A stretch of DNA of 64,000 bases from Rhodococcus sp. 06-462-5 (GTDB lineage: Bacteria; Actinomycetota; Actinomycetes; Mycobacteriales; Mycobacteriaceae). Numbering within the stretch: position 1 is the stretch's first letter; each line of letters starts with the position of its first letter. The stretch spans positions 124,001-188,000 of the forward strand of contig NZ_NOYD01000013.1 of assembly GCF_002258315.1 (NCBI RefSeq), read 5' to 3'. The notes below the pieces were generated by a model, which had not been told where the DNA came from, searched no databases, and saw only the letters and a list, made by a program, of their open reading frames with translations. Position numbers and translations under genes: made by a program. This document shows, piece after piece, positions 30,108 to 38,523 of the stretch.

Positions 30108-31964
30108 TCAGTCCGCCTGCAGAACCAGCTTGGGTCCGGGGTCGGCCGACATCGGCACGCTGTCCCGCTGCAGCATCCAGCTGGCGATGTTGTGGAACAG
30201 CGGTGCAGCCGACTGGCCGCCCGAACCGTCGGCGCTGCGGGTCGGGGCGTCGAGCATGATCCCGATCACGTAGCGGGGATCGTCGGCGGGCGCGATGCCG
30301 GCGAAAGTGATCCAGTAGTTCGAGTTCGAGTAGCACTTGCACTCGGGGTCGACCTGCTGAGCCGTACCCGTCTTGCCACTGATCTGGTAACCCTCCACCC
30401 CCGCGGCAACTCCGGTACCGCGCTGGTTTCCGGTGTCGTCCTGGGTGACGGATCGGAACATGTTGCGGACCGTCTTCGCGGTATCGGGACTGACCACGTA
30501 CACGCCGTCGGGCTGCTGGGTCTCGGTTCGCTGACCGTTGGCGTCCACCGTCGCTTCGACGATCCGCGGCGGGATGCGAACCCCGTCGTTGGCGATGGCC
30601 TGATACATCCCGGTCATCTGCAGCAGCGTCATGGACAGTCCCTGTCCGATGGGAAGGTTGGCGAACGTACCGCCCGACCACTGATCGCGGCTCGGTACGT
30701 TGCCCGCGCTCTCGCCGGGCAGACCGACATCGCTGCGTTGGCCGAGACCGAACCTGGTGAGCATGTCCGCATAGCGATCCTCACCGACGCGCTGCGCCAG
30801 CATCAGCGTGCCGACGTTGGACGACTTACCGAACACGCCGGTCGTCGTGTACGGCGCGACGCCGTGGTCCCACGCATCCTTGACCGACACACCGGACATG
30901 AAGATGCTGCCCGGCACCTGAAGCACCTCGTCGGGCGTGGTGAGTCCGTACTCGATGGCTGCGGCCGCGGTGATGATCTTGTTCACCGAACCGGGCTCGA
31001 ACGGCGTGGTGACGGGCAGGTTGCCCATTTCCTTGGTGCGCTCGTTGTTGCCGACTCCGATGCCGGGGTTGAAGGTGTTGTCGTTCGACATGGCGAGCAC
31101 CTCGCCGGTGTGCGAATCCTGCACGTACGCCGAGGCGTTCTTCGCTCCCGAAAGGTCTTTCGCCAACTGCACCTGCTGCTGCACGTAGTACTGCAGATCT
31201 GCGTCGATGGTCAGTTCGACGGTCGAACCGTTGACGGCAGGCTGCTTGTCCCGCCAGCTTCCGGGGATGACGGCACCGTCGGATCCGCGGTCGTAGGTCT
31301 GCGAACCGTCGGTTCCGGCCAGGGTGGCGTCGAGCGCATCCTCCAGACCGAGCAGACCGTGTCCGTCCCATCCGGTGGCACCGACGATGTTTCCGGCCAG
31401 CGATCCGCCCGGGTACTCACGGATGTCCTGACGCTCGAGTCCGACCTGCTTGAAATCCTTGCTGATCTTCGACGCCACTGTGGCGTCCACTCCGCGTGCG
31501 AGGTAGGTGAATTCGTCGTTGCTCTTCAGCTTTGCAAGCAGATCCTTCTCGCTGATCACATCACCGAGGTAGCTGTGGATGCGGGCGGCGATGTCCTCGA
31601 GGTACTGCTCGGTCTCCGGCTCGGTCGGGTCCTTCGCCCGGGCCTCGTCGAGTTCCTTGCGCACCCGAACCGGTTGGAACGTCAATGCTTTGGCTTCCAT
31701 CGTGAAGGCGATCGGATTGCCGTTGCGGTCCAGGATGGATCCACGCATCGCCGGATCGACGAGAGTGGTGGTGCGTTGCGACGCCGACTCGGCCGACAAC
31801 CTCGGCGCATCGAATCCCTGAATCCACAGCAACTGTGCCGCCGCGACGGCCAGCGCCAGATACATCAGAACGCGGCCGGTGCCGTGGCGAAACCGAAAGG
31901 TGGAGGAGTCGAGACGCTTTCGGCTCGGTGGCCGGCGGCGCGGAGCAGGCGAAGGCCTGGTCAC
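30108..31964 (-). CDS. ftsI: Septal transpeptidase, class B penicillin-binding protein
   Basis: Cross-links septal peptidoglycan together with FtsW. 618 residues, GTG 31964 overlapping the ftsL stop. A cytoplasmic Arg/Pro-rich N-terminus, one membrane helix (about 32-50), a PBP dimerisation domain (RGSILDRNG onward) and the transpeptidase domain follow. Active-site motifs are S326-V-N-K329, SSN in GKSSNVGT and K531-T-G533 in SGKTGTAQQ. A Cys pair in ECKCYS just after the KTG motif resembles the position seen in mycobacterial PbpB. A target of beta-lactams. Confidence 0.96.
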   Translation of the reverse strand: MTRPSPAPRRRPPSRKRLDSSTFRFRHGTGRVLMYLALAVAAAQLLWIQGFDAPRLSAESASQRTTTLVDPAMRGSILDRNGNPIAFTMEAKALTFQPVRVRKELDEARAKDPTEPETEQYLEDIAARIHSYLGDVISEKDLLAKLKSNDEFTYLARGVDATVASKISKDFKQVGLERQDIREYPGGSLAGNIVGATGWDGHGLLGLEDALDATLAGTDGSQTYDRGSDGAVIPGSWRDKQPAVNGSTVELTIDADLQYYVQQQVQLAKDLSGAKNASAYVQDSHTGEVLAMSNDNTFNPGIGVGNNERTKEMGNLPVTTPFEPGSVNKIITAAAAIEYGLTTPDEVLQVPGSIFMSGVSVKDAWDHGVAPYTTTGVFGKSSNVGTLMLAQRVGEDRYADMLTRFGLGQRSDVGLPGESAGNVPSRDQWSGGTFANLPIGQGLSMTLLQMTGMYQAIANDGVRIPPRIVEATVDANGQRTETQQPDGVYVVSPDTAKTVRNMFRSVTQDDTGNQRGTGVAAGVEGYQISGKTGTAQQVDPECKCYSNSNYWITFAGIAPADDPRYVIGIMLDAPTRSADGSGGQSAAPLFHNIASWMLQRDSVPMSADPGPKLVLQAD

Positions 31965-32788
31965 TGCCCGTCACCCGATGCTTCGCCGGTGGGCTCGGGG
32001 GCCTCGACCGCAGGTGTTTCGAGCGAGGGGATGCTCATGGGAACCAATTGTTCAGCAAGCGCGGTGTTTCCAGCTCCATTGCTCGAATTCGGCGTGGCGG
32101 CGCGGGTGTCGATCGTGCCCGACGTCCGATTCGGCTGCGACGCGCTTCTCGGCGTCTGCAGCTGCGGTGACTGCGTGCTCGGATTCGCGACGGTGCCCTC
32201 GCCTGCGGCCGCCGGCGACACCGGATCCAGCGGTGCCACCGGTGCTCCGTCCGCCGGAGCCGGGGTACCGACGACCTGGACCCCGCCGTCCGGCGCGACG
32301 ATCAGACGCGCGGAGTTCTTCGCCGGGACCATTCCGAGCTCGGCAGCCTTGCGCGCCAATTCCGGAGCCGACTCCGCCAACTCCACATCACGCTGCAGCG
32401 ACGCCCGCTGCTGAGCCAGTTCGGCGTTGACGGCCTTGGCGGCGCTGAGATCGTAGGAGTCGCCGGCGGACCGAGTGCTCAGGAGCAACGTCAGACCGAG
32501 ACCGATGGCGAGCAGGCCGATGATCAAGGCGACGAACGGAATTCGCGCGGCAATAGCGCTTCCGTTCAGCGAGGGCCGCGCACCGGCTCCGGAACCATGC
32601 GCAGAGTCCGAGGTGTGGATCGACGCGCGCTGCTGTCTGCGCTCGTATGCGCGCAGCGCAGCACCGGATCGTCCACCGCCCTTGCCCGTACGTTCAGGTC
32701 GCGAGAGTGGGGCCTGCGGAACGCCCCTGCGCCGCGGGGCCGGAACCCGATTGCGTTGTGTTCCAACGGTTGTGTCTGGAACCGTCAT
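31961..32788 (-). CDS. ftsL: FtsL-like divisome protein (Rv2164c type)
   Basis: 275 residues, ATG 32788 overlapping the rsmH stop (ATGA). A long basic, Pro/Arg-rich cytoplasmic region (1-80) is followed by one membrane helix (about 83-104), then a leucine-zipper-like coiled coil ([21 protein letters not shown], about 118-138) ending in [15 protein letters not shown]. That closing motif is the usual FtsL mark. An unusually long Pro/Ser/Thr-rich extracellular tail follows. Actinobacterial FtsL is of this extended type. Position between rsmH and ftsI supports the call. Confidence 0.87.
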   Translation of the reverse strand: MTVPDTTVGTQRNRVPAPRRRGVPQAPLSRPERTGKGGGRSGAALRAYERRQQRASIHTSDSAHGSGAGARPSLNGSAIAARIPFVALIIGLLAIGLGLTLLLSTRSAGDSYDLSAAKAVNAELAQQRASLQRDVELAESAPELARKAAELGMVPAKNSARLIVAPDGGVQVVGTPAPADGAPVAPLDPVSPAAAGEGTVANPSTQSPQLQTPRSASQPNRTSGTIDTRAATPNSSNGAGNTALAEQLVPMSIPSLETPAVEAPEPTGEASGDGQ

Positions 32789-33816
32789 TCCGCTCTCCTT
32801 GCAATCCGTTCGGCGGCGCGCAATCTCACCGGAGCCGAACGTGGGTTGACGTCGATTTCTGCATCCGAGGCACGCTCGGCACCTCTGGTCAGGAGCCGGA
32901 ACTCCGGACCCATTCCGGGTAGCTCGACCGGCAGCCCCTCGGGACTGCGCGACTTGATTCGAGGTGCCAACTCCTGCTTGACAACTCGGTCTTCGAGCGA
33001 CTGATACGACATGAAGACCACCCGACCGCCGACAGCCAACGCGTCGAGCCCGGCAGGTACCGCCGCCTTCAACGACTCCAGTTCGCCGTTGACCTCGATA
33101 CGCAGGGCCTGGAAGGTGCGCTTGGCCGGGTGTCCGCCGGTGCGCCGCGTTGCGGCCGGAATTGCGGCATAGAGCAATTCGACCAACGGGCCGCTGGTGG
33201 TGAAGGGCGTGTGCTCTCGGCGACGTAGTACAGCGGAGGCGATCTTGCCGGCGAACCGTTCCTCGCCGTAGGTGCTCAGGACCCGTGCGATGTCGCCGTG
33301 CGAGTACGTGTTGAGGACGTCCGCGGCGGTGATTCCCACGGTCGGATTCATTCGCATGTCCAGTGGGGCGTCGATGGAGTACGCGAATCCGCGGTCGGAC
33401 TCGTCCAACTGCATGGATGAGACTCCGAGATCGAACAGGATGGCGTGAACGGAGTCGACCGCAGGCAGTCCGGCCTCGTCGAGCGCTTCGGCGATGCCGT
33501 CGTAGGTCGTGTGCACCAACGTGATTCGATCGGCGAACGGAGCCAATCGGGCTCCGGCCAACTCGAGCGCGTCAGGATCCCGGTCGAGTCCGATGAGATG
33601 CAGGTGCGGATAGGTCCGTAGGAAGTGCTCGGCGTGACCGCCGAGTCCGAGTGTCGCGTCGATCATGACTCGGGTACCGCCGGTGGAATCGAGTGCCGGT
33701 CCCAGTAATTCGTCGGCTCGTTCGAGACGAACCGGAACGTGGACCGGGCCTGTGGATCGACGTTGGGTTCGGTCGACGGACGAGTCGCTCTCGTCCGGTC
33801 CGGTGCCCTCCGTCAT
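32785..33816 (-). CDS. rsmH: 16S rRNA (cytosine-1402 N4) methyltransferase
   Basis: SAM-dependent N4-methylation of C1402 in the ribosomal P site. 343 residues from ATG 33816, with GGGAGGAACC upstream, so the longer frame to 33897 is not needed. Motifs: [16 protein letters not shown] loop DATLGLGGH (53-61), [17 protein letters not shown], and [13 protein letters not shown]. Formerly mraW. The 220-bp gap to mraZ contains a tandem 36-bp repeat. Confidence 0.96.
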   Translation of the reverse strand: MTEGTGPDESDSSVDRTQRRSTGPVHVPVRLERADELLGPALDSTGGTRVMIDATLGLGGHAEHFLRTYPHLHLIGLDRDPDALELAGARLAPFADRITLVHTTYDGIAEALDEAGLPAVDSVHAILFDLGVSSMQLDESDRGFAYSIDAPLDMRMNPTVGITAADVLNTYSHGDIARVLSTYGEERFAGKIASAVLRRREHTPFTTSGPLVELLYAAIPAATRRTGGHPAKRTFQALRIEVNGELESLKAAVPAGLDALAVGGRVVFMSYQSLEDRVVKQELAPRIKSRSPEGLPVELPGMGPEFRLLTRGAERASDAEIDVNPRSAPVRLRAAERIARRAE

Positions 33817-33918
33817 GGTTCCTCCCGGTCGCGCGTACGTACTTCTCGCCCGGGTCCGGGCCGTGCGGGTCGCCCACCGAAGCCGATGCGAATGCATCGA
33901 GGTCCCTGTCCGATAGGG

Positions 33919-33995
33919 AACCTGGCGTTGGGGAAGAACGTCAGGGTCCTGATCTGCGAAACCTGGCGTTGGGGAAGAACGTCAGGGTTCTGATC
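33919..33995. repeat. Two tandem 36-bp repeats with internal hairpins, mraZ-rsmH gap
   Basis: Copies at 33919-33954 and 33960-33995 are offset by 41 bp and differ at one base. Each starts AACCTGGCGTT and contains AACGTCAGG, so each RNA copy can fold a 9-bp stem (one G-U or A-C position) around GGGGAAG. They lie between the mraZ stop (34036) and rsmH start (33816). I know no family for this element. Confidence 0.85.
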
Positions 33996-34035
33996 GGGCA
34001 GAGGCCTCGCTGCACTCGCAGGCGACCTGGTCGGG

Positions 34036-34467
34036 CTACAAGATCCCTCCGAGGGATTCGTCGAAAGCGTCGGAGAAATCCTGCTCGTTCTCAGCGGAGT
34101 AGCGCGCCCACGCTTCGTCGTTCCAGATCTCGATGAAGTCCATCGAACCGATCACCACGCAGTTTCGTTCGAGCCCCGCATAGCGGCGATGCTCGGGACT
34201 GATGGTGATGCGACCCTGTCCGTCCGGCCGCTGTTCGTCGGTTCCCGAAAAGAACTGGCGAACGTAGGCACGGGCTTTGGGGTTGGCACGAGAAGCCGCC
34301 GTCAGCTTCCGAGAGCGCTCCGCGAAGTCGGCCGCGGTGTAGACAGCGAGGCTGAAATCCTGCCCCTTGCTCACCATGACCCCTCCTGCAAGCGCGTCCC
34401 GAAACTTGGCCGGCAACGTGAGTCGACCCTTGTCGTCGAGCTTCGGCGTGTAGGTACCGAGAAACAC
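34036..34467 (-). CDS. mraZ: MraZ transcriptional regulator of the dcw cluster
   Basis: DNA-binding ring protein with two SpoVT/AbrB-like domains that represses its own division and cell-wall operon. 143 residues, the normal family length, from GTG 34467 with GGAGG eight bases upstream. The two repeats are visible as [22 protein letters not shown] (first half) and [20 protein letters not shown] (second half). It heads the cluster, and GTGGG repeats 31-60 bases upstream of its start form the expected autoregulatory operator. Confidence 0.96.
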   Translation of the reverse strand: MFLGTYTPKLDDKGRLTLPAKFRDALAGGVMVSKGQDFSLAVYTAADFAERSRKLTAASRANPKARAYVRQFFSGTDEQRPDGQGRITISPEHRRYAGLERNCVVIGSMDFIEIWNDEAWARYSAENEQDFSDAFDESLGGIL

Positions 34468-34497
34468 TCGCCACCTCCAGCCTCGACTCTCCGCTGC

Positions 34498-34527
34498 GGA
34501 CCACTTTACCCCACTCTCCCCCACTTC
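34498..34527 (-). promoter_or_regulatory. MraZ operator: three GTGGG-type direct repeats
   Basis: On the minus strand three repeats with exact 10-bp period: GAAGTGGGGG, AGAGTGGGGT, AAAGTGGTCC, ending 31 bases before the mraZ GTG. MraZ proteins bind helically phased direct repeats built on (A)GTGGG upstream of their own gene. TTCGAA and TAAAGT within or beside the array are at promoter spacing (16 bp), so bound MraZ would cover the promoter. The promoter assignment is inference. Confidence 0.8.
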
Positions 34528-34701
34528 GAACCATTCACGGCCGGAAAACTTTGGAGAAGTCACTGTCTGTGCAGGTCAAGAGGCAGAAGATCGACTCCGC
34601 CTTCAGCGAGGCCGCGGGCCACGCCGAGGCGTGGATTCGGAGAGTATGGCCCACCGGTCCGGCAACGAAGGGGCCTGACCAGCGGCTCGACACCGGCAGT
34701 G

Positions 34702-34787
34702 GTGGGCGACGGTCGATCTCGACCCTCCAGTGGGGCTTGTGTGGGGAAAAGTGGGGAACGTGGGTGAAAGTGGGGGACGTCGGGGAG
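34702..34787 (+). promoter_or_regulatory. Second GTGGG repeat array, opposite orientation
   Basis: On the plus strand GTGGG occurs at 34702, 34730, 34741, 34751, 34760 and 34770, with a degenerate copy at about 34780. From 34730 on the spacing is 9-11 bp, again about one helical turn. This is the same unit as the mraZ operator but inverted and about 200 bp further from mraZ. No plus-strand gene follows before the terminator at 34.9 kb. Confidence 0.65.
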
Positions 34788-34888
34788 GCACCCCGGAACT
34801 CCCGTGCGCGGAACAGTCGAGCCGGCCCTCTACGCGGAGCGGAGGGCTGCAGTCGATCGGGCGGCGACTGTTCGAGGGCAGAAACGAC

Positions 34889-34920
34889 AACAGCACCTCA
34901 CCCGAAGGTGAGATGCTGTT
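34889..34920 (-). terminator. Intrinsic terminator after the DUF3040 gene
   Basis: AACAGCACCTCACC (34889-34902) and GGTGAGATGCTGTT (34907-34920) form a 14-bp stem with one imperfect pair and a CGAA loop. It lies 57 bases downstream of the DUF3040 stop (34977, minus) and insulates that gene from the mraZ promoter region. The rest of 34468-34976 holds the two repeat arrays and no credible gene. Confidence 0.85.
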
Positions 34921-34976
34921 CTACGTTGACGCGTGAAGTTGTGGAGACGAGCCGGTACGGGTCGGTTCGCGGAACC

Positions 34977-35414
34977 TCAGTCCTGCTCGAACCTCTTACG
35001 GAACCGATCTTCCATACGAGAGGTGAAGCTGCCGCCTTTGCGACCACCCTTCGATTTCTGCCCGGTACTACGCCCGGACGTTTCGGCAGCATCATTGGCT
35101 GTACTGCCTTCGTCCTGCGACGCCGCGGCTCCCTTGTTGGAACCGCCGAACAGGAACAGTGCCCCGGCACCGAACATGAACAAAAAGCCGATGAGACTGA
35201 CGACGAGAAAACCCAGACTGTTCGTCGACAATGCAACACCGGCGACGAGCAACACGAGTCCCACTACGAACAGCGCGGCAGCCTGAAAGCGCCTCCTGCT
35301 CGACGCCGCGCGTACGCGACCGCCCCTCACATGAGACGCGAATTTGGGATCCTCGGCGTAGAGAGCGCTCTCGATTTGGTCGAGCATGCGCTGCTCGTGC
35401 TCGGAGAGTGGCAC
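34977..35414 (-). CDS. DUF3040 small membrane protein
   Basis: 145 residues from GTG 35414, with GGGGGAGGT six bases upstream. The DUF3040 signature begins at the N-terminus: LSEHEQRMLDQIESAL, then DPKFASHV. Two membrane helices (about 43-63 and 67-90) form a hairpin, followed by a Gly/Ser/Lys-rich cytoplasmic tail. M. tuberculosis Rv2169c, next to mraZ, is of the same kind. Function unknown. It lies upstream of mraZ on the same strand but is separated by a terminator. Confidence 0.88.
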   Translation of the reverse strand: MPLSEHEQRMLDQIESALYAEDPKFASHVRGGRVRAASSRRRFQAAALFVVGLVLLVAGVALSTNSLGFLVVSLIGFLFMFGAGALFLFGGSNKGAAASQDEGSTANDAAETSGRSTGQKSKGGRKGGSFTSRMEDRFRKRFEQD

Positions 35415-35641
35415 GGTACCTCCCCCTGCACAGATATTGAAGGTCATTTCGGTTCCGAAACGACGGGAAGCTGACCTTGGCGGCTACCTGCTGTCGATGA
35501 TACGAGCTGAATCGGCCGCTTACCACCTACTCGGTCGATGTGTTCCTGAGAAACACCGAAGTTTTCGAGACGCACGTCCCGAAAACCTTGGGCGAACACC
35601 GTATGACGTGGCGATTGTCACCTGACGTCCAGCTCGGTGCG

Positions 35642-36097
35642 CTACGCCGACAAGGGTGCCGTCATGGGGTCGACGGACGCGAATCGAGCCTGCCCGCCGA
35701 GTCGATCCTCGACCGAGTTCAGAAAACGACCGACGTGGCGATGGAAATCGTCGGCATCGAGATCTGCGATCGTGCTCGACGCGCCGGCCTCGACCGCAGC
35801 CCTGGTGGCGGAGAAGGACGCGAAATAGTCGGCCCAGACGGCGAGATCCGGTGCCGCCTTTGCCATCAACACCCACGCACTGCGCGAACGAGGACGCGCT
35901 CCGATCGAATTCGGCAACGACGCCAGCACAGCTGCCGCGCCTTTCAGTGCGGCGGCGTAGCTGCCGAGAAATCGATCTCCGGCATCGCTCTCCCCGATGG
36001 ACTCGGACAGCAGAGCATCGGCTCGGCCCAGCAGAATCTGAGCCTGACGCGACACCGGCGACCGCACTCCGGCATCGAATGCCTTCGTGATCGTCAT
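35642..36097 (-). CDS. SAV_6107-family HEPN-domain protein
   Basis: 151 residues from ATG 36097, with GGAGGTGTT upstream, mostly alpha-helical. The sequence pattern RQAQILLGRADALL, FLGSYAAALKGAAAVLAS, SAWVLMAKAAPDLAVWADYF and RAAVEAG is what I recall for the actinobacterial SAV_6107-type HEPN family. HEPN proteins include RNases and nucleotide-binding partners, but a clear RxxxxH catalytic motif is not evident, so activity should not be assumed. Divergent from the acetyltransferase gene across about 200 bp. The 227 bp between this gene and DUF3040 hold nothing I recognise. Confidence 0.75.
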   Translation of the reverse strand: MTITKAFDAGVRSPVSRQAQILLGRADALLSESIGESDAGDRFLGSYAAALKGAAAVLASLPNSIGARPRSRSAWVLMAKAAPDLAVWADYFASFSATRAAVEAGASSTIADLDADDFHRHVGRFLNSVEDRLGGQARFASVDPMTAPLSA

Positions 36098-36293
36098 ACT
36101 CGAACACCTCCAGTTCGAATCTCCGGCGCGCACCTGGCGCGGCCGGAACCGTGGCGAAGCCTTACAGTCGAACTCCGGAGAATCCGACTCGAAGATCCGA
36201 GCCGAAGCCACCGGCGCACTCGGCCCCGATTGTCGAACACCCGTTCGACACATTCAATATAGCCGTGCCCACCGACAAGTTGCCGAAGAAAGG

Positions 36294-36911
36294 TTGAGAA
36301 CAGTCGTCACCGATGCGCGGACAACGCCGTACCTGGTCGATCTGACGCCCCCGGAATTCCGCCAGCGGCTGTTCGAGGCACTGTCCATCTACGTGGAGGC
36401 CATGGGCTATCCGCGCGGAACCGAACAGAGCCGAGCCCCGATGTGGAGCGAACACCTGCACCGGCCGGGCTGGCGAGCGGTCGGTGCACTGCTCCCCGAC
36501 ACCGATCCGACACAGGCCGATTCGCTGGTGGCCGTCGCATACGGCTATCACGGTGCCGCGCACCAGTGGTGGCATCAACAGGTACGTGACGGATTGCGGC
36601 GCACGGGGCACTCCCCGCAGAGCGTCGAAGCCACGCTCGAGAACTACTTCGAGCTCACCGAGTTGCACGTCCTCCCGAGTGCTCAGGGGCACGGCCTCGG
36701 CGGGCGACTGTGCAGCCGACTGTTGGACGGCGTCTCCGCCGACAGGGTGATGTTGTCCACACCGGAAGTAGCCGAAGAGGACAACCGAGCCTGGCGGCTG
36801 TACCGGCGGCTCGGCTTCGCGGACGTACTACGCGACTTCACCTTCGCCGGCGACCGACGCCCCTTCGCAGTCCTGGGCCGCCGGTTGCCTCTCGACGGGC
36901 CAGTAGCCTGA
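36294..36911 (+). CDS. GNAT-family N-acetyltransferase (Rv2170-like)
   Basis: About 205 residues if started at TTG 36294, where homology begins. The frame is open further upstream to 36087 but that part lies against the promoter of the divergent gene. GNAT features: a beta-strand with TELHVLPSAQGHGLGGRLC (acetyl-CoA loop Q-G-x-G-x-G/L) and the late NRAWRLYRRLGFADVLRDF. M. tuberculosis Rv2170 occupies the same place before lppM. Reported roles of that protein in lysine or isocitrate-lyase acetylation should not be transferred without test. The crtO-like gene starts four bases after the stop. Confidence 0.82.
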   Translation: MRTVVTDARTTPYLVDLTPPEFRQRLFEALSIYVEAMGYPRGTEQSRAPMWSEHLHRPGWRAVGALLPDTDPTQADSLVAVAYGYHGAAHQWWHQQVRDGLRRTGHSPQSVEATLENYFELTELHVLPSAQGHGLGGRLCSRLLDGVSADRVMLSTPEVAEEDNRAWRLYRRLGFADVLRDFTFAGDRRPFAVLGRRLPLDGPVA

Positions 36912-36915
36912 AGAT

Positions 36916-38523
36916 GTGATCGATGCTGTGGTGGTGGGCTCCGGCCACAATGCCCTGACCTCCGCCTGTTACCTGACCGATGCCGGCATGTCGGTCGAGG
37001 TTCTCGAGCGCGACTCCGTCGCCGGTGGCGCGGTCTCGACGGTGGAACGCTTTCCCGGCCACCGGGTCGACCGTGGTTCGTCGGCGCACATCATGATTCG
37101 GCACACCGGCATCGTCGAGGAGCTCGGACTCGCCGAGTTCGGACTGCGCTACATCGACTGCGACCCCTGGGCGTTCGCGCCGGGAGCCGTCGGCACCGAC
37201 GAACGCGGCATCGTCTTCCACCGCAACCTGGACCGAACCTGCGACTCCATCGCCGCCGCCTGCGGCGCGGCCGACGCGCGTGCCTACCGCAGCTTCGTAT
37301 CCGTCTGGGGTCCCCGCAGCGAACGCACCATGCGTGCATTCGGTGGGCCACCCACCGGTCCGAAACTGCTCCGATCCTTCTGGGGCCTCGGTGCGCCCGA
37401 CGGCGGCAGCATGCTCTCGCGGGAATTCCTCGCCACCGGCGATTCCCTGCTGGACGAGATGTTCTCGAGCGAACGGCTCAAGGCCGCGCTCGCCTGGTTC
37501 GGCGCACAGTCGGGTCCGCCGATGTCCGAGCCTGGTACCGCACCGATGGTCGGCTTCGCTGCCCTCATGCACACCCTTCCGCCGGGCCGCGCCGTCGGCG
37601 GAAGCGGCGCACTGACCGAGGCGATGATCGCGCGGCTGCAGCGCGACGGTGCCGAACTGACGCTCGGCGACGCCGTGACCTCGCTCGTACGCCGCCCGAA
37701 CGGCTGGACCACCAGGACCGCGTCGGGACGGGAGATCGACAGCCGCATCGTCGTGGCCGGTTGCCACATCGTGACCACCCTCGGCCTTCTCGAGGTCGGC
37801 GGACACGACTCGGCGCAGATCGCGCGGTGGCGCAGCACGATTCGGGTAGGGCCCGGGATCGGTACTGCGGTCAGACTGGCCACCGACGCCCTACCGACGT
37901 ACCCGAGCGCCGACCGAATCGAGGACGGCACCCACGGTCTGGCGCTGCTGGTACGCGACCGCAGCCAGTTGCGGTTGGCGCACGGGCACGCGCTGGCCGG
38001 CGACCTGCCGCCCACCCCGGCCGTACTGGGAATGTCCTTCAGCGCACTCGATCCCACCATCGCGCCGCCGGGACAGCACCAGATCTCACTGTGGTCGCAG
38101 TGGCATCCCCACACCCTCGCCGACGGCAGACAGTGGCGATCGGGCGTCCCGGGCGAGCGCTCGTTGGCCGAGTTCGAGGCGGATCGGATCGTGGCCGAAC
38201 TGGACCGGTACGCGCCCGGTTTCGCCGAATCCGTGTTGGATCGGTTCGTTCAATCGCCGCCGGACATCGAACGTGAGCTCGGTCTGGTCGGAGGCAACAT
38301 CATGCACCTGGACATGTCGTTGGACCAGATGATGATGTGGCGACCGCATCCTCAACTGGCCGGGCATCGGGTCCCCGGTGCCGACGGGCTCTATCTCACC
38401 GGCGCATCGACCCACCCCGGCGGAGGGGTCACCGCGGCCAGTGGTCGGTCGGCCGCGCGAATCGCGATCGCCGACGCCCGCGCAGCCCGCCGTCGCACGT
38501 TCTTCGGAAGGAAACGGGAATGA
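36916..38523 (+). CDS. crtO: Carotenoid C-4 ketolase, CrtO family
   Basis: 535 residues from GTG 36916. The FAD-binding start VVVGSGHNALTSACYL and the family-specific blocks FSSERLKAALAWFG, GGSGALTEAM, DPTIAPPGQH, HLDMSLDQMMMWRP and YLTGASTHPGGGV match the CrtO type of carotene ketolase (desaturase-like fold). Known examples come from cyanobacteria, Deinococcus and Rhodococcus erythropolis. Such enzymes put a keto group on the beta-ionone ring. An alternative is a CrtD-like desaturase, but the MSLDQMM block favours CrtO. The cruF-like ATG overlaps its stop. Confidence 0.82.
   Translation: MIDAVVVGSGHNALTSACYLTDAGMSVEVLERDSVAGGAVSTVERFPGHRVDRGSSAHIMIRHTGIVEELGLAEFGLRYIDCDPWAFAPGAVGTDERGIVFHRNLDRTCDSIAAACGAADARAYRSFVSVWGPRSERTMRAFGGPPTGPKLLRSFWGLGAPDGGSMLSREFLATGDSLLDEMFSSERLKAALAWFGAQSGPPMSEPGTAPMVGFAALMHTLPPGRAVGGSGALTEAMIARLQRDGAELTLGDAVTSLVRRPNGWTTRTASGREIDSRIVVAGCHIVTTLGLLEVGGHDSAQIARWRSTIRVGPGIGTAVRLATDALPTYPSADRIEDGTHGLALLVRDRSQLRLAHGHALAGDLPPTPAVLGMSFSALDPTIAPPGQHQISLWSQWHPHTLADGRQWRSGVPGERSLAEFEADRIVAELDRYAPGFAESVLDRFVQSPPDIERELGLVGGNIMHLDMSLDQMMMWRPHPQLAGHRVPGADGLYLTGASTHPGGGVTAASGRSAARIAIADARAARRRTFFGRKRE

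Noticed and set aside
29853-32414. 853-codon plus-strand frame opposite ftsI and ftsL
   Set aside because: Same GC-bias artefact, contradicted by the penicillin-binding motifs on the minus strand.
33919-33995. CRISPR-like repeat array
   Set aside because: Only two units with a 5-bp gap, no spacers and no cas genes.
34730-34936. 68-codon plus-strand frame over the GTGGG array
   Set aside because: Starts inside the repeat array, no ribosome site, repeat-derived Gly/Val composition, and ends in the terminator hairpin. Better explained as DNA-binding repeats.
36087-36293. N-terminal extension of the GNAT acetyltransferase
   Set aside because: Lies on the leader of the divergent HEPN gene, lacks acetyltransferase similarity, and the domain starts after 36294.
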